DNA of 64,000 nucleotides from CAIMUS01 sp963708455. GTDB lineage: Bacteria > Pseudomonadota > Gammaproteobacteria > Competibacterales > Competibacteraceae. Below are positions 33,901 to 43,716 of the stretch, piece by piece (position 1 is the stretch's first letter; every line of letters starts with the position of its first letter). Where the stretch lies: NCBI GenBank assembly GCA_963708455.1, contig CAVPSQ010000005.1, positions 124,001 to 188,000 of the forward strand, written 5' to 3'. Below the pieces are notes generated by a model. That model was not told where the DNA came from, searched no databases, and was given only the letters and a program-made list of their open reading frames with translations. A program made the translations under genes and the position numbers.

Positions 33901-36900
33901 TCTGCCGCGCAATGGGGCGCTATCGGCCCGCTGGCGGCGCAGGACATCTTCGGCATTCCGATTCCCCAGTGGGTCAAGGACCGCAATCTGGTTTGGTTGA
34001 ACACCGCCTACAGCGGGACCGGGTGGGGTTACACCACCGGTGGCACCACTCGGGCGGGCACGCCTTCCGGTATGGTCCAGATGATCCTGGATGATCAGAC
34101 CACCGCCGATAGCAAGTGGCAGACGGCGGAGCGCTGGATCGCCCAGAACTGGGACAGTGAATACCACATCAACCCCGGCAACCGGCCGTACTATGCGTAT
34201 TACGCGATGACCAAAGCCATGCGGCTGGCCAAGCCAGAACCAGTGGTGAAATTTCGAGCTAACGGCTTCGACTGGTTCCACGATCTGCAGAAGGGACTGG
34301 CCCGTACCCTGATCGACGACCAGGAAGCCAGCGGCCGGTTCCCCGGCACGGAATATATTCAAGACCAATTGCGCAGCGCCTGGGGCGTGATCATCCTCAG
34401 CCGTACCCTGTTCGTGCAACCGCCAGTAGCGGAAGCCGGCCCGACCGGGTCTGGGCGGTGGACCTGCCGCGCGTCTTCGACGGCTCCGGTTCCTATCACC
34501 CTGACCCATTCCGCCGGCTCGTCAAGTATGAATGGGACTTCGACGGTGACGGCGTGATCGACAGCAGCAGTGACCAGCCGATGGCGACCTACACCTTCAC
34601 CCAGGCTAAGTACCCCAATCTGCCGGTCACGGTCACTTCCATCCTGCGGGTGACCGACAACAACGTGCCGCCGCTAACGGCTACTGACACGGTGCAGACC
34701 ATTATCGCCATCCCGCCGCACCCGCCGGTGGCTAACCCTGGCGGACCCTACACCTGCACCGCCGGCTTGTCCTGCCGGCTGGACGGCCAGCCGCTCCTAC
34801 GACATCGACCCCACGGACTTCATCAGCCGCTATGAATGGGAACTGGATGGCGTATTCCCCTATAACTTCGCCGAGGCCAGCGGTGCCAAACCCAGCTACG
34901 TCTGGGCGACGCCGGGGAGCTACAACGTCGGCCTACGGGTGTGGGACAACGGCGTGCTGAACGACAGGGATGAGAAACTGAGCGACCAGGCCTTCACCAC
35001 GGTAACCGTGGTGCAAAACCAGCCGCCCACGGCCAACGCCGGGAGGCCGTACACCGTGCCTGAAGGATCCAGCATTGCGCTCGACGGCAGCCAATCCAAC
35101 GACCCCAACGGCGACCCGCTGCAATATGCCTGGGATCTGGACAACGACGGCCAGTTCGACGACGCCAGCGGCACCAACCCGAGCTTCACCGGCGTGGACG
35201 ACGGCGTCTATCCGGTCCAGCTCCAGGTCAGCGACGGCCTGCTCAGCGCCGCCGCCGGCAGTACGGTCACCGTCACCAACGTTGCGCCGAGCGTGGACGC
35301 CGGCCCGGATCAGACCGTTCCTCAAGGCGCCACGGTCAGCTTCAACGGCCGCTTCACCGATCCCGGCGTCCGGGACACCCACACCATCCAGTGGAACTTC
35401 GGTGATGGCAATAACGCCAGCGGCGGCCTCACCCCGACCCACCGCTATGCTAATGTAGGGACCTACACGGTCACCCTAACCGTGACCGATGACGACGGCG
35501 GGGTCGGCAGTGATACGCTCAGCGTCACAGTGCAGAATGTCACCCCCAGCGTGGACGCCGGTCCGGATCAAACCCTGGTCGAAGGCGACACCGCCACGGT
35601 CACGGCCAGCTTCACCGACCCCGGCGTTACCGACACCCATACGGCCACCGTTAACTGGGGCGACGGCAGTCCCCTTGCCACCGCCACGGTCAGCGAGACC
35701 AACGGCAACGGTACGGCCACAGGCAGCCATGTCTATCCCGACAACGGCGTCTTCACCGTCACGGTCACCGTCCGGGACAACGGCGGCGCCAGCCGCAGCG
35801 ATGCGCTCATCGTCACGGTGCAGAACGCGCCGCCGGTCGTGGATGCGGGCAGCGATCAAGCGGCTCGAGTGAACGCAGCCGTGTCCTTGCCGCCGGCGAC
35901 CTTCACCGATCGGGGCGTGCGGGACACCCACACCGCCCGGATCGACTGGGGCGATGGCGTAGTGGAAGACAGCGTGGTGACAGAAACCAACGGCAGCGGC
36001 AGCGTGGCCGGCAGTCATGCCTACGGTCAAGCCGGCCAGTACACCGTGACCGTGACCGTCACCGACAAAGACGGCGGCGTCGGCAGCGACACGTTCCGGG
36101 TGAATGTGACCGTGGGCAATGAACCGCCGCAGGCGGTCATCGGTGGGCCGTACACAGTCAACGAAGGCAGCTCAGTCACGCTGGACGGCCGCGGCTCAAC
36201 CGATCCCAACAATGATCAACTCAGCTTCGCCTGGGAACTGGACAATGACGGTCAGTTCGACGACGGCGGCGGGTCGACGGTCGTCAGCTTCAGTCGACCC
36301 GACAACGGCGTGTACCCGATCCGGCTGCAAGTCTCGGATGGGCAGTTAAGCGCGACCGCCGCCACGACAGTCACGGTCGTCAACGTCGCGCCGACGGTGA
36401 ACGCCGGACCCAACCAGAGCGTGACTCTGGGTGTTCGCGTGCAACTGATCCAGACCCGCTTCACCGATCCCGGCGCGCTGGACACCCATACGGCCCGGAT
36501 CAACTGGGGTGACGGCACAGGGGAGGACGGCGTGGTGACGGAAACCAACGGCAGCGGTAACGTGGCCGGCAGTCACACCTACGCTACCGCCAGGACTTAT
36601 ACGGTCACCGTTACCGTGACTGACAAAGACAGCGGCGTCGGCAGCGATACGTTCCAGGTGACCGTGCAACCGACGGCGCCGGAGCAAACCATCGACGATC
36701 TGCAAGCTCGACTCAAAGCCGACAAAGTGGAGTTGCGCTGGACCCCGGTGGCGGGAGCGGAGCGGTATACGGTCTATCGCCGCACGGAGAATGGCGCTTA
36801 CGCCAAGCTCACCGACAAGGCCGTCTGCGCCGCCACTTGCGTGCACGTGGATTTCGGCCTGACGGCGGGTGTGAAGTACTACTATGTCGTCACGTCCTGG

Positions 36901-36969
36901 AGCGAGGGGGTGGAGTCGCTCCACTCCAACGAAGTCAGTGTCACCGGGCAGGCTTTGCGCGGACGGTAG
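24928..36969 (+). CDS. Giant secreted multidomain protein: alpha-toroids, CARDB, VCBS and PKD domains with nested inserts (two frameshifts)
   Basis: I prefer the ATG at 24928, which begins a clean signal peptide (MRNRTYRYILTGLWAIWMA); a GTG at 24916 is in frame. By base position: alpha-toroid 1 (25010-25800), four CARDB domains (25803-27185), VCBS/FG-GAP repeats with DFDNDGDLDF (27190-28120), about nine PKD domains (28130-33345), alpha-toroid 2 (33350-34430), about eight more PKD domains (34440-36670) and an FN3-like end (36680-36960). Four PKD domains are split by inserted domains, at 28545-29045, 29620-30690, 31230-31790 and 32400-32965. One base appears to be missing in GGG at 34447-34449 and one extra C present near 34788; the corrections cancel, giving about 4013 residues. 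PKD and CARDB domains are extracellular adhesion modules. No membrane anchor or sorting signal is visible at the C-terminus, so the protein is probably secreted or held through partners. Confidence 0.85.
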
Positions 36970-36987
36970 TTTCCACTTACACAGGAG

Positions 36988-37025
36988 ACAAAATGGCAGC
37001 GGCCGGGACGCCGCTGCCATTTTGT
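36988..37025. terminator. Bidirectional terminator between giant gene and eboF
   Basis: A 16-bp perfect stem (36988-37003 with 37010-37025) encloses the six-base loop CGGGAC. The stem starts with ACAAAATGG and ends with CCATTTTGT, so an A-run and a T-run flank the GC core on either strand. It lies exactly between the convergent giant gene (stop at 36969) and eboF (stop at 37037), as expected for a two-way intrinsic terminator. Confidence 0.85.
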
Positions 37026-37036
37026 TGACCGGCGCA

Positions 37037-38410
37037 TCAACGCCAATGCCGCAGGATCAGCTCTTTAACTTCTACCATCCGATACTGATCGGCGGCCAGG
37101 TCGCGGCAAGTGGCGATCAACACAGGGCCTTGCTCGGTGCTGGCAGGATAACGACCATGAGTGCCTTTAACTAATTCCGGCTGTAGGGGAATGACATCCA
37201 GCAGCATTCTAAACCCCAGCTTCTTTTGCAGCAGCCGCCAGGCGATTTTGACCTTGGGCCAGCGTATCTGTGGATCGAGAAATAATTCCACCGGGTCGTA
37301 ACCGGGTTTGCGATGGATATCCACCGTGCGGGCGAAATCGGGCGCGTTGGCGGCATCCAACCAGTAATAATAGGTAAACCAGTATCCCGGTTCAGCAATA
37401 GCGATCAACTCGCCGGCGCGTGGATGATCGATCCCCCAGGCGGCTTTGTCGGCGCTCTGCAATACCCGCTCGATGCCGTGGGTCCGACTCAGCAATTCAG
37501 CCACCGGGCCAATATCCGCCGGATCGGTAATATAGATATGCGCCACCTGATGATCAGCTACGGCAAAAGCGCGCGAAGCACCGCAGTCCAGCAATTCCCA
37601 GCCCAAGGTCTCGCGCACACGGAGATAACCCTGTTCCCGCAGTACCCGGTTGATATGGACATGCCCGGTCGCCGGTTCGATGCCATATTCAGAGACCACC
37701 ATGACCTCGGCGCCATCGGCCCGGACGTGTTCGATCAGGTCGCCGGCGACCTGATCGATCTGCCGAATATCCTGTGCTAGTGCCGGATCGTGCGGACCAA
37801 GGCGTTGGAGGTTGTAGTCCAGATGGGGCAGATAGACCAGGGTCAGGGTAGGCCGATAAGCTGCGAATACCTGCCGGGCGCAGGCGGCGATCCAGCGGCA
37901 AGAGGCGATGTCCGCGGCCGGCCCCCAGAAATTGAACAAGGGAAACGGTCCCAGACCGGCCTCCAGTTGCTGCTGCAAGGCGGGCGGTTGGGAATATAGC
38001 GCCGGAATCTTGCGCCCGTCGGCGGGATAAATTGGGCGGGGAGTCACGGCATAATCGACGCTGGCGTACATGTTGTACCACCAGAACAACTGGGCGCAGG
38101 TAAAGTCCGCTAACTGTATTCGGGCAGCTTCCCAAACCTGTTCGCCCTGCACCAGTGGATTGGCCTGCCGCCACAGCCAGACCTCGGCCAGTTCCCGAAA
38201 ATACCAGCCATTGGCGACGATGCCATGCTGGCTTGGCCAGGTACCGGTCAGCAGGCTGGCTTGAGCGGTGCAGGTGACTGCCGGAAACACGCCTTGCAGT
38301 GTGGCCAGAAAGCCGTCGGCGATCAGCGCGTTTAAATGCGGTGTGTGTTCCCCCAGTAGCGCGGGTGTCAAACCGACGATGTCGATAACGACCAGGGGTC
38401 GCAGCTTCAT
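37037..38410 (-). CDS. eboF: EboF, alkaline-phosphatase-superfamily (nucleotide pyrophosphatase-like) enzyme
   Basis: The 457-residue product belongs to the phosphodiesterase branch of the alkaline phosphatase superfamily. The N-terminal strand VVIDIVGL supplies the metal Asp. The nucleophile motif is in FPAVTCTAQASLLTG (a Thr), followed by SQHGIVANGWYF. Metal-site segments PHLDYNLQRLG, VSEYGIEPATGHVHI and VADHQVAHIY follow. No signal peptide is visible. The ATG overlaps the eboE stop as ATGA, placing it last in the minus-strand eboA-B-E-F operon. The assignment rests on family plus context. The natural substrate is unknown; in ebo-containing clusters it may hydrolyse a phosphodiester or pyrophosphate during transfer of a metabolite. 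Confidence 0.85.
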   Translation of the reverse strand: MKLRPLVVIDIVGLTPALLGEHTPHLNALIADGFLATLQGVFPAVTCTAQASLLTGTWPSQHGIVANGWYFRELAEVWLWRQANPLVQGEQVWEAARIQLADFTCAQLFWWYNMYASVDYAVTPRPIYPADGRKIPALYSQPPALQQQLEAGLGPFPLFNFWGPAADIASCRWIAACARQVFAAYRPTLTLVYLPHLDYNLQRLGPHDPALAQDIRQIDQVAGDLIEHVRADGAEVMVVSEYGIEPATGHVHINRVLREQGYLRVRETLGWELLDCGASRAFAVADHQVAHIYITDPADIGPVAELLSRTHGIERVLQSADKAAWGIDHPRAGELIAIAEPGYWFTYYYWLDAANAPDFARTVDIHRKPGYDPVELFLDPQIRWPKVKIAWRLLQKKLGFRMLLDVIPLQPELVKGTHGRYPASTEQGPVLIATCRDLAADQYRMVEVKELILRHWR

Positions 38411-39613
38411 GACGCCAGCAGACTGCGCTGCTGCATCTGCTCCTCCACCCAGGCCAGTTCCGCCGTCAGCCCCCGCTGTAGCTCCGCCTCATCCCGTGGC
38501 CGCAAAGCCGGCGGCAGTACCTGCCAGGTATAGGTCTCGACTTCCAACTGCGGGTGCACGGCACGGTTCTGCGCCAGAAAATTCAGCGTCTGACTGATTG
38601 CAATCTGGGTGGTCGTCAGTGCCAGAGGTGCAAGCACCGTTGCCTGTACCGGAACATGGAAATGGACCCGCCAGGGGGATGAGGTCGGGAGGCCGGGCGA
38701 ATCCAGGGCTTGCGGCAAATCCATCACCTCCAGCATCCTGCCTTGCGTACAGGTGCGTACCTGATGGAAGTAGCGCGGTTCGACGAATTCACTGAGTGCC
38801 GCCCGCGCAGCAGGACGCTCGGGATGCAGGATTTCCAGGGCGCTCGATAGCTGGATTTTGCCGATGGCAATGCCGGCCCGGTGCAACCGGGCCAGGGATT
38901 CGCCCGGTGCTTCGAACATGACCGCTTGATGGCAGACATCGAAGCATATCCCCAGATGCTGTTCTATATTGTCCCAGGGAATGCCCCCGCGTTGGGCGGC
39001 GACAGGCAGATTCCTGCCGAAATAAGGCGAGCATGTCGCCGGTGTTTTGCAGCACACAGCCCGGCTCCATTTCCAGGCAAAGCCGAATCCGGCGTCCGGT
39101 GCGTTCCCGCAGTTCAGCCAGGAAACCGGCCAGCCGGCATAACGCAGCCACTGCCGCCTGTCGATGCGTCGCCATCCAACCAGGTCTGTAGCCCAGCGGC
39201 AGCGTGGAAATGGTGCCTTCCTCCTGGCCAGGGGATAGACAGTCAGCCAGAATCACCGCCAGTTGGCAGGTATAAGCCAGGCGTTCTGGGGAGGTCCAGT
39301 CGGGTTGGTAAACCTGCTCCTTGACTGTCGCCGCGTGGAAATTACCGAAAGGAAAACCGTTCAGAGTAAACAGTTCGATGGCGTTATCGAGCAGACAATG
39401 GCGCAAGGCGCTGCGGGCTTTCTGGGCTTGCAATTCGCTCGCCGCTTGAGCACTCAGCCATAGACCGCTCCCCATCCGCGGCAGGGAACGTAGCCGCCGT
39501 ACCCCGGCATTGTGGGTGGAGATGACGGCGAGCACCGCCGCCAGGGTTTCGCCGGGATGGACGTTGCTGCAATAGGTCAGTTCCGCCCTTTGCCACAGCG
39601 GTGCTGAGGTCAT
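38407..39613 (-). CDS. eboE: EboE, TIM-barrel sugar-phosphate isomerase/epimerase-like protein (one frameshift)
   Basis: The N-terminal part contains LTYCSNVHPGE, a metabolite-traffic EboE signature, and LCLEMEPGCVLQNTGD. The C-terminal part contains LGICFDVCHQAVMFE and GKIQLSSALE, the metal-ligand strands of xylose-isomerase-like barrels. The two halves lie in different frames that meet near 39010-39030. Removing one base gives an uninterrupted protein of about 401 residues, the usual EboE length. Both ends overlap the neighbours as ATGA (start with eboB stop, stop with eboF start). The break is probably a sequence error. EboE is thought to act on a small metabolite in the ebo pathway; its reaction is not established. 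Confidence 0.83.
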
Positions 39614-40494
39614 GGCTGTACGATGGGGGTCTGGCCGCGTAATACCGAGTTATCTTCCCAAAATTGAGTTTGATCGATCATGACCGGTGTGATGACGTCT
39701 GCTACCGAAATCCGTCCACTTTGAGCGAAAAAACTAATCGGGTTGTGGAACAGCACCTTGTCGACGTCACCCTCCGAAAACCCAGCCTCCAGCATGGCCT
39801 GGCCCATCTTAGGCACTTTCAAAGGATCGCTGCGGCCCCAGTCGGCGGCGCTGTTGACGATCATCTTCCCGGTACCGTAGTGCCGTAACAGTGCGACCAT
39901 GCGTTCTTCGGTCATTTTGGTGTGGGGATAGATGGAATGCCCCCGCCAGCAACCGGTCTCTACTACCAGAGGCAGGGTCTGTTCGGTGAGATGGTCCATT
40001 ATTACTCGTTCTTCGGGAATCCCAATTTCCTTTACCAGCGCCAGACTGCGCTCGGTGCCGCGTTTCTTATCGCGGTGGGGGGTATGGATCAGTACCGGTA
40101 ATTCCATTTCCTTGGCCAACTGTAACTGCTCGGCAAAAAAGCGCTCTTCGGCGGGCGTGATCTCGTCAAAACCGATTTCGCCTACCGCTACCACGCCGTC
40201 TTTTTGGCAGTAGCGCGGTAAAATCTTCATGACTTCTGCGGCCAGCGGCACGTTATTAGCTTCCTTGGGGTTAATGGCCATGGTGCAGTAATGATGGATA
40301 CCGAACTGGCTAGCACGAAACCGCTCCCAACCGATCAGCGTATTGAAATAATCGATAAATGTGCCGACGGAAGTGCGCGGTTGCCCCTGCCAGAAGGCCG
40401 GCTCGACCACACCGAGAATGCCCGCCGCCGCCATGGCCTCGTAATCGTCGGTGGTACGCGACGACATATGGATATGGGGATCGAAATAGCGCAT
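39610..40494 (-). CDS. eboB: EboB, TatD-family metal-dependent hydrolase
   Basis: The 294-residue product is a TatD-like amidohydrolase barrel with DPHIHM (His7, His9), a Glu in VGEIGFDE, His in VLIHTPHRD and IMDHLTEQ, and a terminal Asp in NSAADWG. These are the expected two-metal ligands. The start at 40494 has GGAG seven bases upstream, placed between the eboA stop and this gene, which are 14 bases apart. It corresponds to EboB in ebo clusters. The substrate is unknown. Confidence 0.88.
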   Translation of the reverse strand: MRYFDPHIHMSSRTTDDYEAMAAAGILGVVEPAFWQGQPRTSVGTFIDYFNTLIGWERFRASQFGIHHYCTMAINPKEANNVPLAAEVMKILPRYCQKDGVVAVGEIGFDEITPAEERFFAEQLQLAKEMELPVLIHTPHRDKKRGTERSLALVKEIGIPEERVIMDHLTEQTLPLVVETGCWRGHSIYPHTKMTEERMVALLRHYGTGKMIVNSAADWGRSDPLKVPKMGQAMLEAGFSEGDVDKVLFHNPISFFAQSGRISVADVITPVMIDQTQFWEDNSVLRGQTPIVQP

Positions 40495-40508
40495 GACTTT
40501 ACTCCAAT

Positions 40509-41384
40509 CTAGAGTGGGTCTATCAGGCTGTCACGCAGCATCTTCAGTGTCTGCTCATCGGTTTCGGCAAGCAACCTGTCCATCAGCACCGACCTCAGCG
40601 TCGGCTTGATCGCCAGGCGGCTGCTCAGGGCGAGCGTCGCATAATAACGCTGGCGTGGCTCTTCATGGCGGGTATACGCGATCATGAGTTGTTCTCCCCG
40701 CTCGCTGGCGTGAGGCCCCAAGGCCAGCCACAGATCGGCGGGAATCGGTCGGTTCGCCGCTACCCGTTCATTCAGATAATCTTCGCACATCCGGGCCAGC
40801 TCGGGATTGGTCCGTCGCGGTAAACCCTCGATAGCGGCCAGCGGCAATCCCAGGAACATGGATTTCAGGACCAGTTGATTAAATTCGTGATCGCTGTAAT
40901 AAGCCGCCGGATAGGGATTAGCCAGCGCCAAGGCCTGATACAACGTCAGGCTGTTAAAGCGTCCGGTTTCGAGCGCGATAGATTTTAAGGATTGGGCCGC
41001 GGGAAACAGGCTAAGGCCGCGGATGACGGCGGCGCGTTCCAGTTCATCGCCGTAGCGATACACGCCGCTCACCAACTCGATCTCGCGCTCGGGTTGCCGC
41101 TGCATCGTGGTCAGCAACAGGATGACCCGGCCAGCATCTCCCGCCGACCAGTGACCGATGGGAAGAACACCTGCCGGTGTAGTGATAGACAAGGCGGTTT
41201 GACCCACAGGGCGTTGGCCAAGCTGGCGGCGCCCCATGGCCGACAATAGCAATAGCTCAGTAGCGATATCTTCGCTGCTATGGAGCTGATGCCGAGCTTG
41301 CTCCAGCCAGGCGATGCCCTGCTCGGTGGCCACGGTGCGTATAACCGTCCATAGCTGATCCAGATAATAAGTGATTGGGGACAT
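40509..41384 (-). CDS. eboA: EboA-domain protein
   Basis: The 291-residue protein is all-helical and lacks known catalytic motifs. Its N-terminal region (LWTVIRTVATEQGIAWLEQA), followed by a stretch of paired helices with DAGRVILLL and LPRRTNPELARMCEDYLNER, matches my recollection of EboA proteins. It is the first gene of the eboA-B-E-F operon. I see no good ribosome site before the ATG at 41384, so the start is uncertain by a few codons. EboA has no assigned activity. The call depends on its position directly before eboB as much as on sequence. Confidence 0.78.
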   Translation of the reverse strand: MSPITYYLDQLWTVIRTVATEQGIAWLEQARHQLHSSEDIATELLLLSAMGRRQLGQRPVGQTALSITTPAGVLPIGHWSAGDAGRVILLLTTMQRQPEREIELVSGVYRYGDELERAAVIRGLSLFPAAQSLKSIALETGRFNSLTLYQALALANPYPAAYYSDHEFNQLVLKSMFLGLPLAAIEGLPRRTNPELARMCEDYLNERVAANRPIPADLWLALGPHASERGEQLMIAYTRHEEPRQRYYATLALSSRLAIKPTLRSVLMDRLLAETDEQTLKMLRDSLIDPL

Positions 41385-41895
41385 GGATATGGAGGGTCAA
41401 GAAAATGTTCGTTTAAGGCATTGTAAGGGTAGTGCGCGGCAAATAGAGAGGGCGGTCGCAAAATATAACGGTTCTCTCCCTCGAGATGCCGCCACGGTAT
41501 CGATAAGAGACTACCTTCTCATAATAGCAAGCTTCTAAGGGCTGGTAGTAATTGACAACCGTTTTAAAGTCTGATTTCTACATGTCAGAACCACCGTTGT
41601 CCTCTCGATGCCATCAGGAGCTGTTGCGCCACCGGTAGCCTGGTAGGTTACGAAATTACGTAAAATGTAATTCACTAGGCCAGGGGAGGAGATAAAATTA
41701 TATTCATTTTATATCATCATCTTTACTTTATCTAAAATCATGTAAATAAAAACTCAGATTCCCAAAAGAAACTAGAAAAAATCAGCGTTCTGACCAGCAA
41801 AATCCGCTAAGCTGAATGCAACATAAGATTGGTTATCGTGCATCCAGCCAGGTCAAACCAATCCCATGCAGAATTTAGTGGTAAGTGTAAGTTAA
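41385..41895. other. Non-coding AT-rich stretch upstream of the eboA operon
   Basis: About 510 bases with no supported gene. Bases 41690-41780 are strongly AT-rich and probably include the promoter region of the minus-strand ebo operon, or mark the edge of the inserted recombinase and restriction-modification patch. I found no tRNA, hairpin terminator or clear repeat here. Confidence 0.45.
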
Positions 41896-42060
41896 GCCAC
41901 TGCGCTGCCCCGTCAGGCAGACACCGACGAGCAGTTGATTCGAATTTGGGTGCAACGCCATGAGAGTCCTCACACCCGCCGCACCTATCGGCACACCGCC
42001 GCGGTCTTTCGGAGTTTTATCAGCAAGCCGCTGATACAGATGACAGTGGGGGATATTCAA
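41896..42060 (+). pseudogene. Tyrosine recombinase/integrase N-terminal fragment
   Basis: The frame opens after a TAA at 41893 and reads ALPRQADTDEQLIRIW, then SPHTRRTYRHTAAVFRSFI and PLIQMTVGDIQTW. This is the start of the SAM-like core-binding domain of phage-type integrases, where the PHTRRTY and DIQxW positions are characteristic. The integrase sequence ends at about 42060; the catalytic domain with Arg-His-Arg-Tyr is absent. Immediately after it lies a 53-nt scrap of another gene, so the recombinase was truncated by recombination. It is a relic of a mobile element. Confidence 0.7.
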
Positions 42061-42064
42061 ACCT

Positions 42065-42117
42065 GGCCGGGATGCCGGCGCGGGCTGTCATCCGAGGCAC
42101 GCAGTCCCACCAGGCCT
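42065..42117 (-). repeat. 53-nt fragment of a DUF3141-type gene (near-copy of 51309-51361)
   Basis: Bases 42065-42117 match 51309-51361 at 48 of 53 positions, in the same orientation. At 51309-51361 the minus strand is coding sequence of the DUF3141 gene. The copy reads LVGLRASDDSPRRHPG in the same frame, with mostly synonymous changes, against LVGMRASDDSPRRHPG. It therefore derives from a related DUF3141 gene and now lies fused to the integrase fragment. No more of that gene can be recognised on either side. Confidence 0.65.
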
Positions 42118-42176
42118 ACCTTGCCAGCCCCCTTTACCGTGGAGGGGATCATCTCTCCCGGAAATCACCTAGCGAA

Positions 42177-43121
42177 TCACCCGTCCGCTCGACCCAGTTG
42201 TTGGGTGATATATTCTGCTCTCTCTTCAAAAAGCATCAACTGTTCACGTTTAGGACGCATACCATGATTATGCTTTTCAATATTAGCCTCAAAATTGAAA
42301 ACTAAAGCCTCAACGATTGATCTTCGGTTTTCGATCTTGCCCCCAGAATGGTAGAAGTGGTTGCGCGTGACGATATTGAATTTACCCCAAAGCGAATCTA
42401 TAAACGTGTTCGCTCGGAAATCATTATGATGCCAAGTCGAAAGGATGAACCGAGCAGGCGTCCGGGATAGCAGATTAAAGAGTTTTTGTTCGTTTTCTTC
42501 GGTCCATCCGTTGTAGTAATCCACATATCTTCCAATGTACGGTGGATCACAGTAAATAATGTCGTCCTTTTCAGCCTTTACGATTGTGTTCTCGAAAGAA
42601 TCGACAGTGAAAACCCAGTCTGGTTGAATGAGGCATGCGACGTCATGCACCTGATTAGCGATCTTGGTAATGTACGCACGCGAGAAACGTTTTGGTTTCT
42701 GACAAAAAGGGATATTCCACTCACCGTCTCTGTTAAAGCGCATCATCCCGTTGAACCCTGCCCGAGAGAGGAAAAGAAAATCCAGCGGATCATGTGTAGT
42801 GTTAAAGCGATTCCTAACAGTACGGAAATGTACATAGCCTTGATCGGGGGCTTTTTGAAGTTTTTCCCCTTCTCTCTCTAAGTACTCTCTAACTTGTTTG
42901 GGCGTAATCTCATGATCTTTTATCCCTTGGTAGAAACGGATAACATGCGGATTGGTGTCGCTTAATAGTGCTCTCCTGAAACCAGAATTAAAGGCAACCA
43001 CGCCAGTTCCGAGGAAGGGTTCAATCCACTGCCCACGAACGTCGGGGACGAGTGTTTGAATCCAAGGGACAAGCTTGGTCTTAATCCCTTGACTCTTGAT
43101 TGGTGGGACGATTACTCGCAT
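42177..43121 (-). CDS. D12-class DNA adenine methyltransferase, M.EcoRV-like
   Basis: The 314-residue product starts VPPIKSQGIKTKLVPWI and carries motif I EPFLGTGVVAFN and motif IV DPPYIGRYVDY. RFNRDGEWNIPFC and STWHHNDFR are further landmarks. The match to the EcoRV methyltransferase, as I recall it, is close along the whole length; that enzyme methylates the first adenine of GATATC. The gene overlaps the endonuclease reading frame by 10 bases on the same strand, the usual type II pairing. The open frame is intact and all motifs are present, so the enzyme is probably active. Since its endonuclease is destroyed, it would now act as an orphan methyltransferase. AT-richer codons than the ebo genes suggest acquisition by transfer. 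Confidence 0.9.
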   Translation of the reverse strand: MRVIVPPIKSQGIKTKLVPWIQTLVPDVRGQWIEPFLGTGVVAFNSGFRRALLSDTNPHVIRFYQGIKDHEITPKQVREYLEREGEKLQKAPDQGYVHFRTVRNRFNTTHDPLDFLFLSRAGFNGMMRFNRDGEWNIPFCQKPKRFSRAYITKIANQVHDVACLIQPDWVFTVDSFENTIVKAEKDDIIYCDPPYIGRYVDYYNGWTEENEQKLFNLLSRTPARFILSTWHHNDFRANTFIDSLWGKFNIVTRNHFYHSGGKIENRRSIVEALVFNFEANIEKHNHGMRPKREQLMLFEERAEYITQQLGRADG

Positions 43122-43716
43122 TCTTTCTCGACCTTTTTTGTCTTCTTTTTAGTATTCATGGGCACGATCTTATTTTTGTCGTTGCCCTTGCCCTTGAAGT
43201 CCAAAAAATCTTCAATCGATCTGATTGGTGTAGCCTTCCCTTTCTTGATCATTGTGCTGATACCGTTGTTCATCCAATATTCATCGAACCATTCCTCGCC
43301 AAGTTTTGCGAAGACACCATTACCGGCAAGGATGTCATCGACATAAGTAATCGAGCCAATGTTGGCCGTGTTGCCAGAACCTTGCTTATCGCTTGCCAAT
43401 CGCCACTTTTCGCACACAAAGAACTGCAAATCTTTGACAACTGATGCAATTGACCGCAAGTGGTCAACAGAAGTCACACGGTAGCGATGTGACGGTTCTC
43501 TGCTCTTCTCGCTGTCCAGTTCTTTGACGTGGATGACTTCATTGATAGCTCGGTTGCTTTGTTTGACGAAGCTGAGATCAGGGTACCAGTTCTGGTGTTC
43601 AGCCAGTACGATGGAGTAGCCGTTGTCTTGGGCAAACTGGAGAATTCGTGGGAACAAATGGATTTCTAGAATCTTCGAAACGATCTTCGTATCAGAACTG
43701 ATCGTATAAATGTTTT

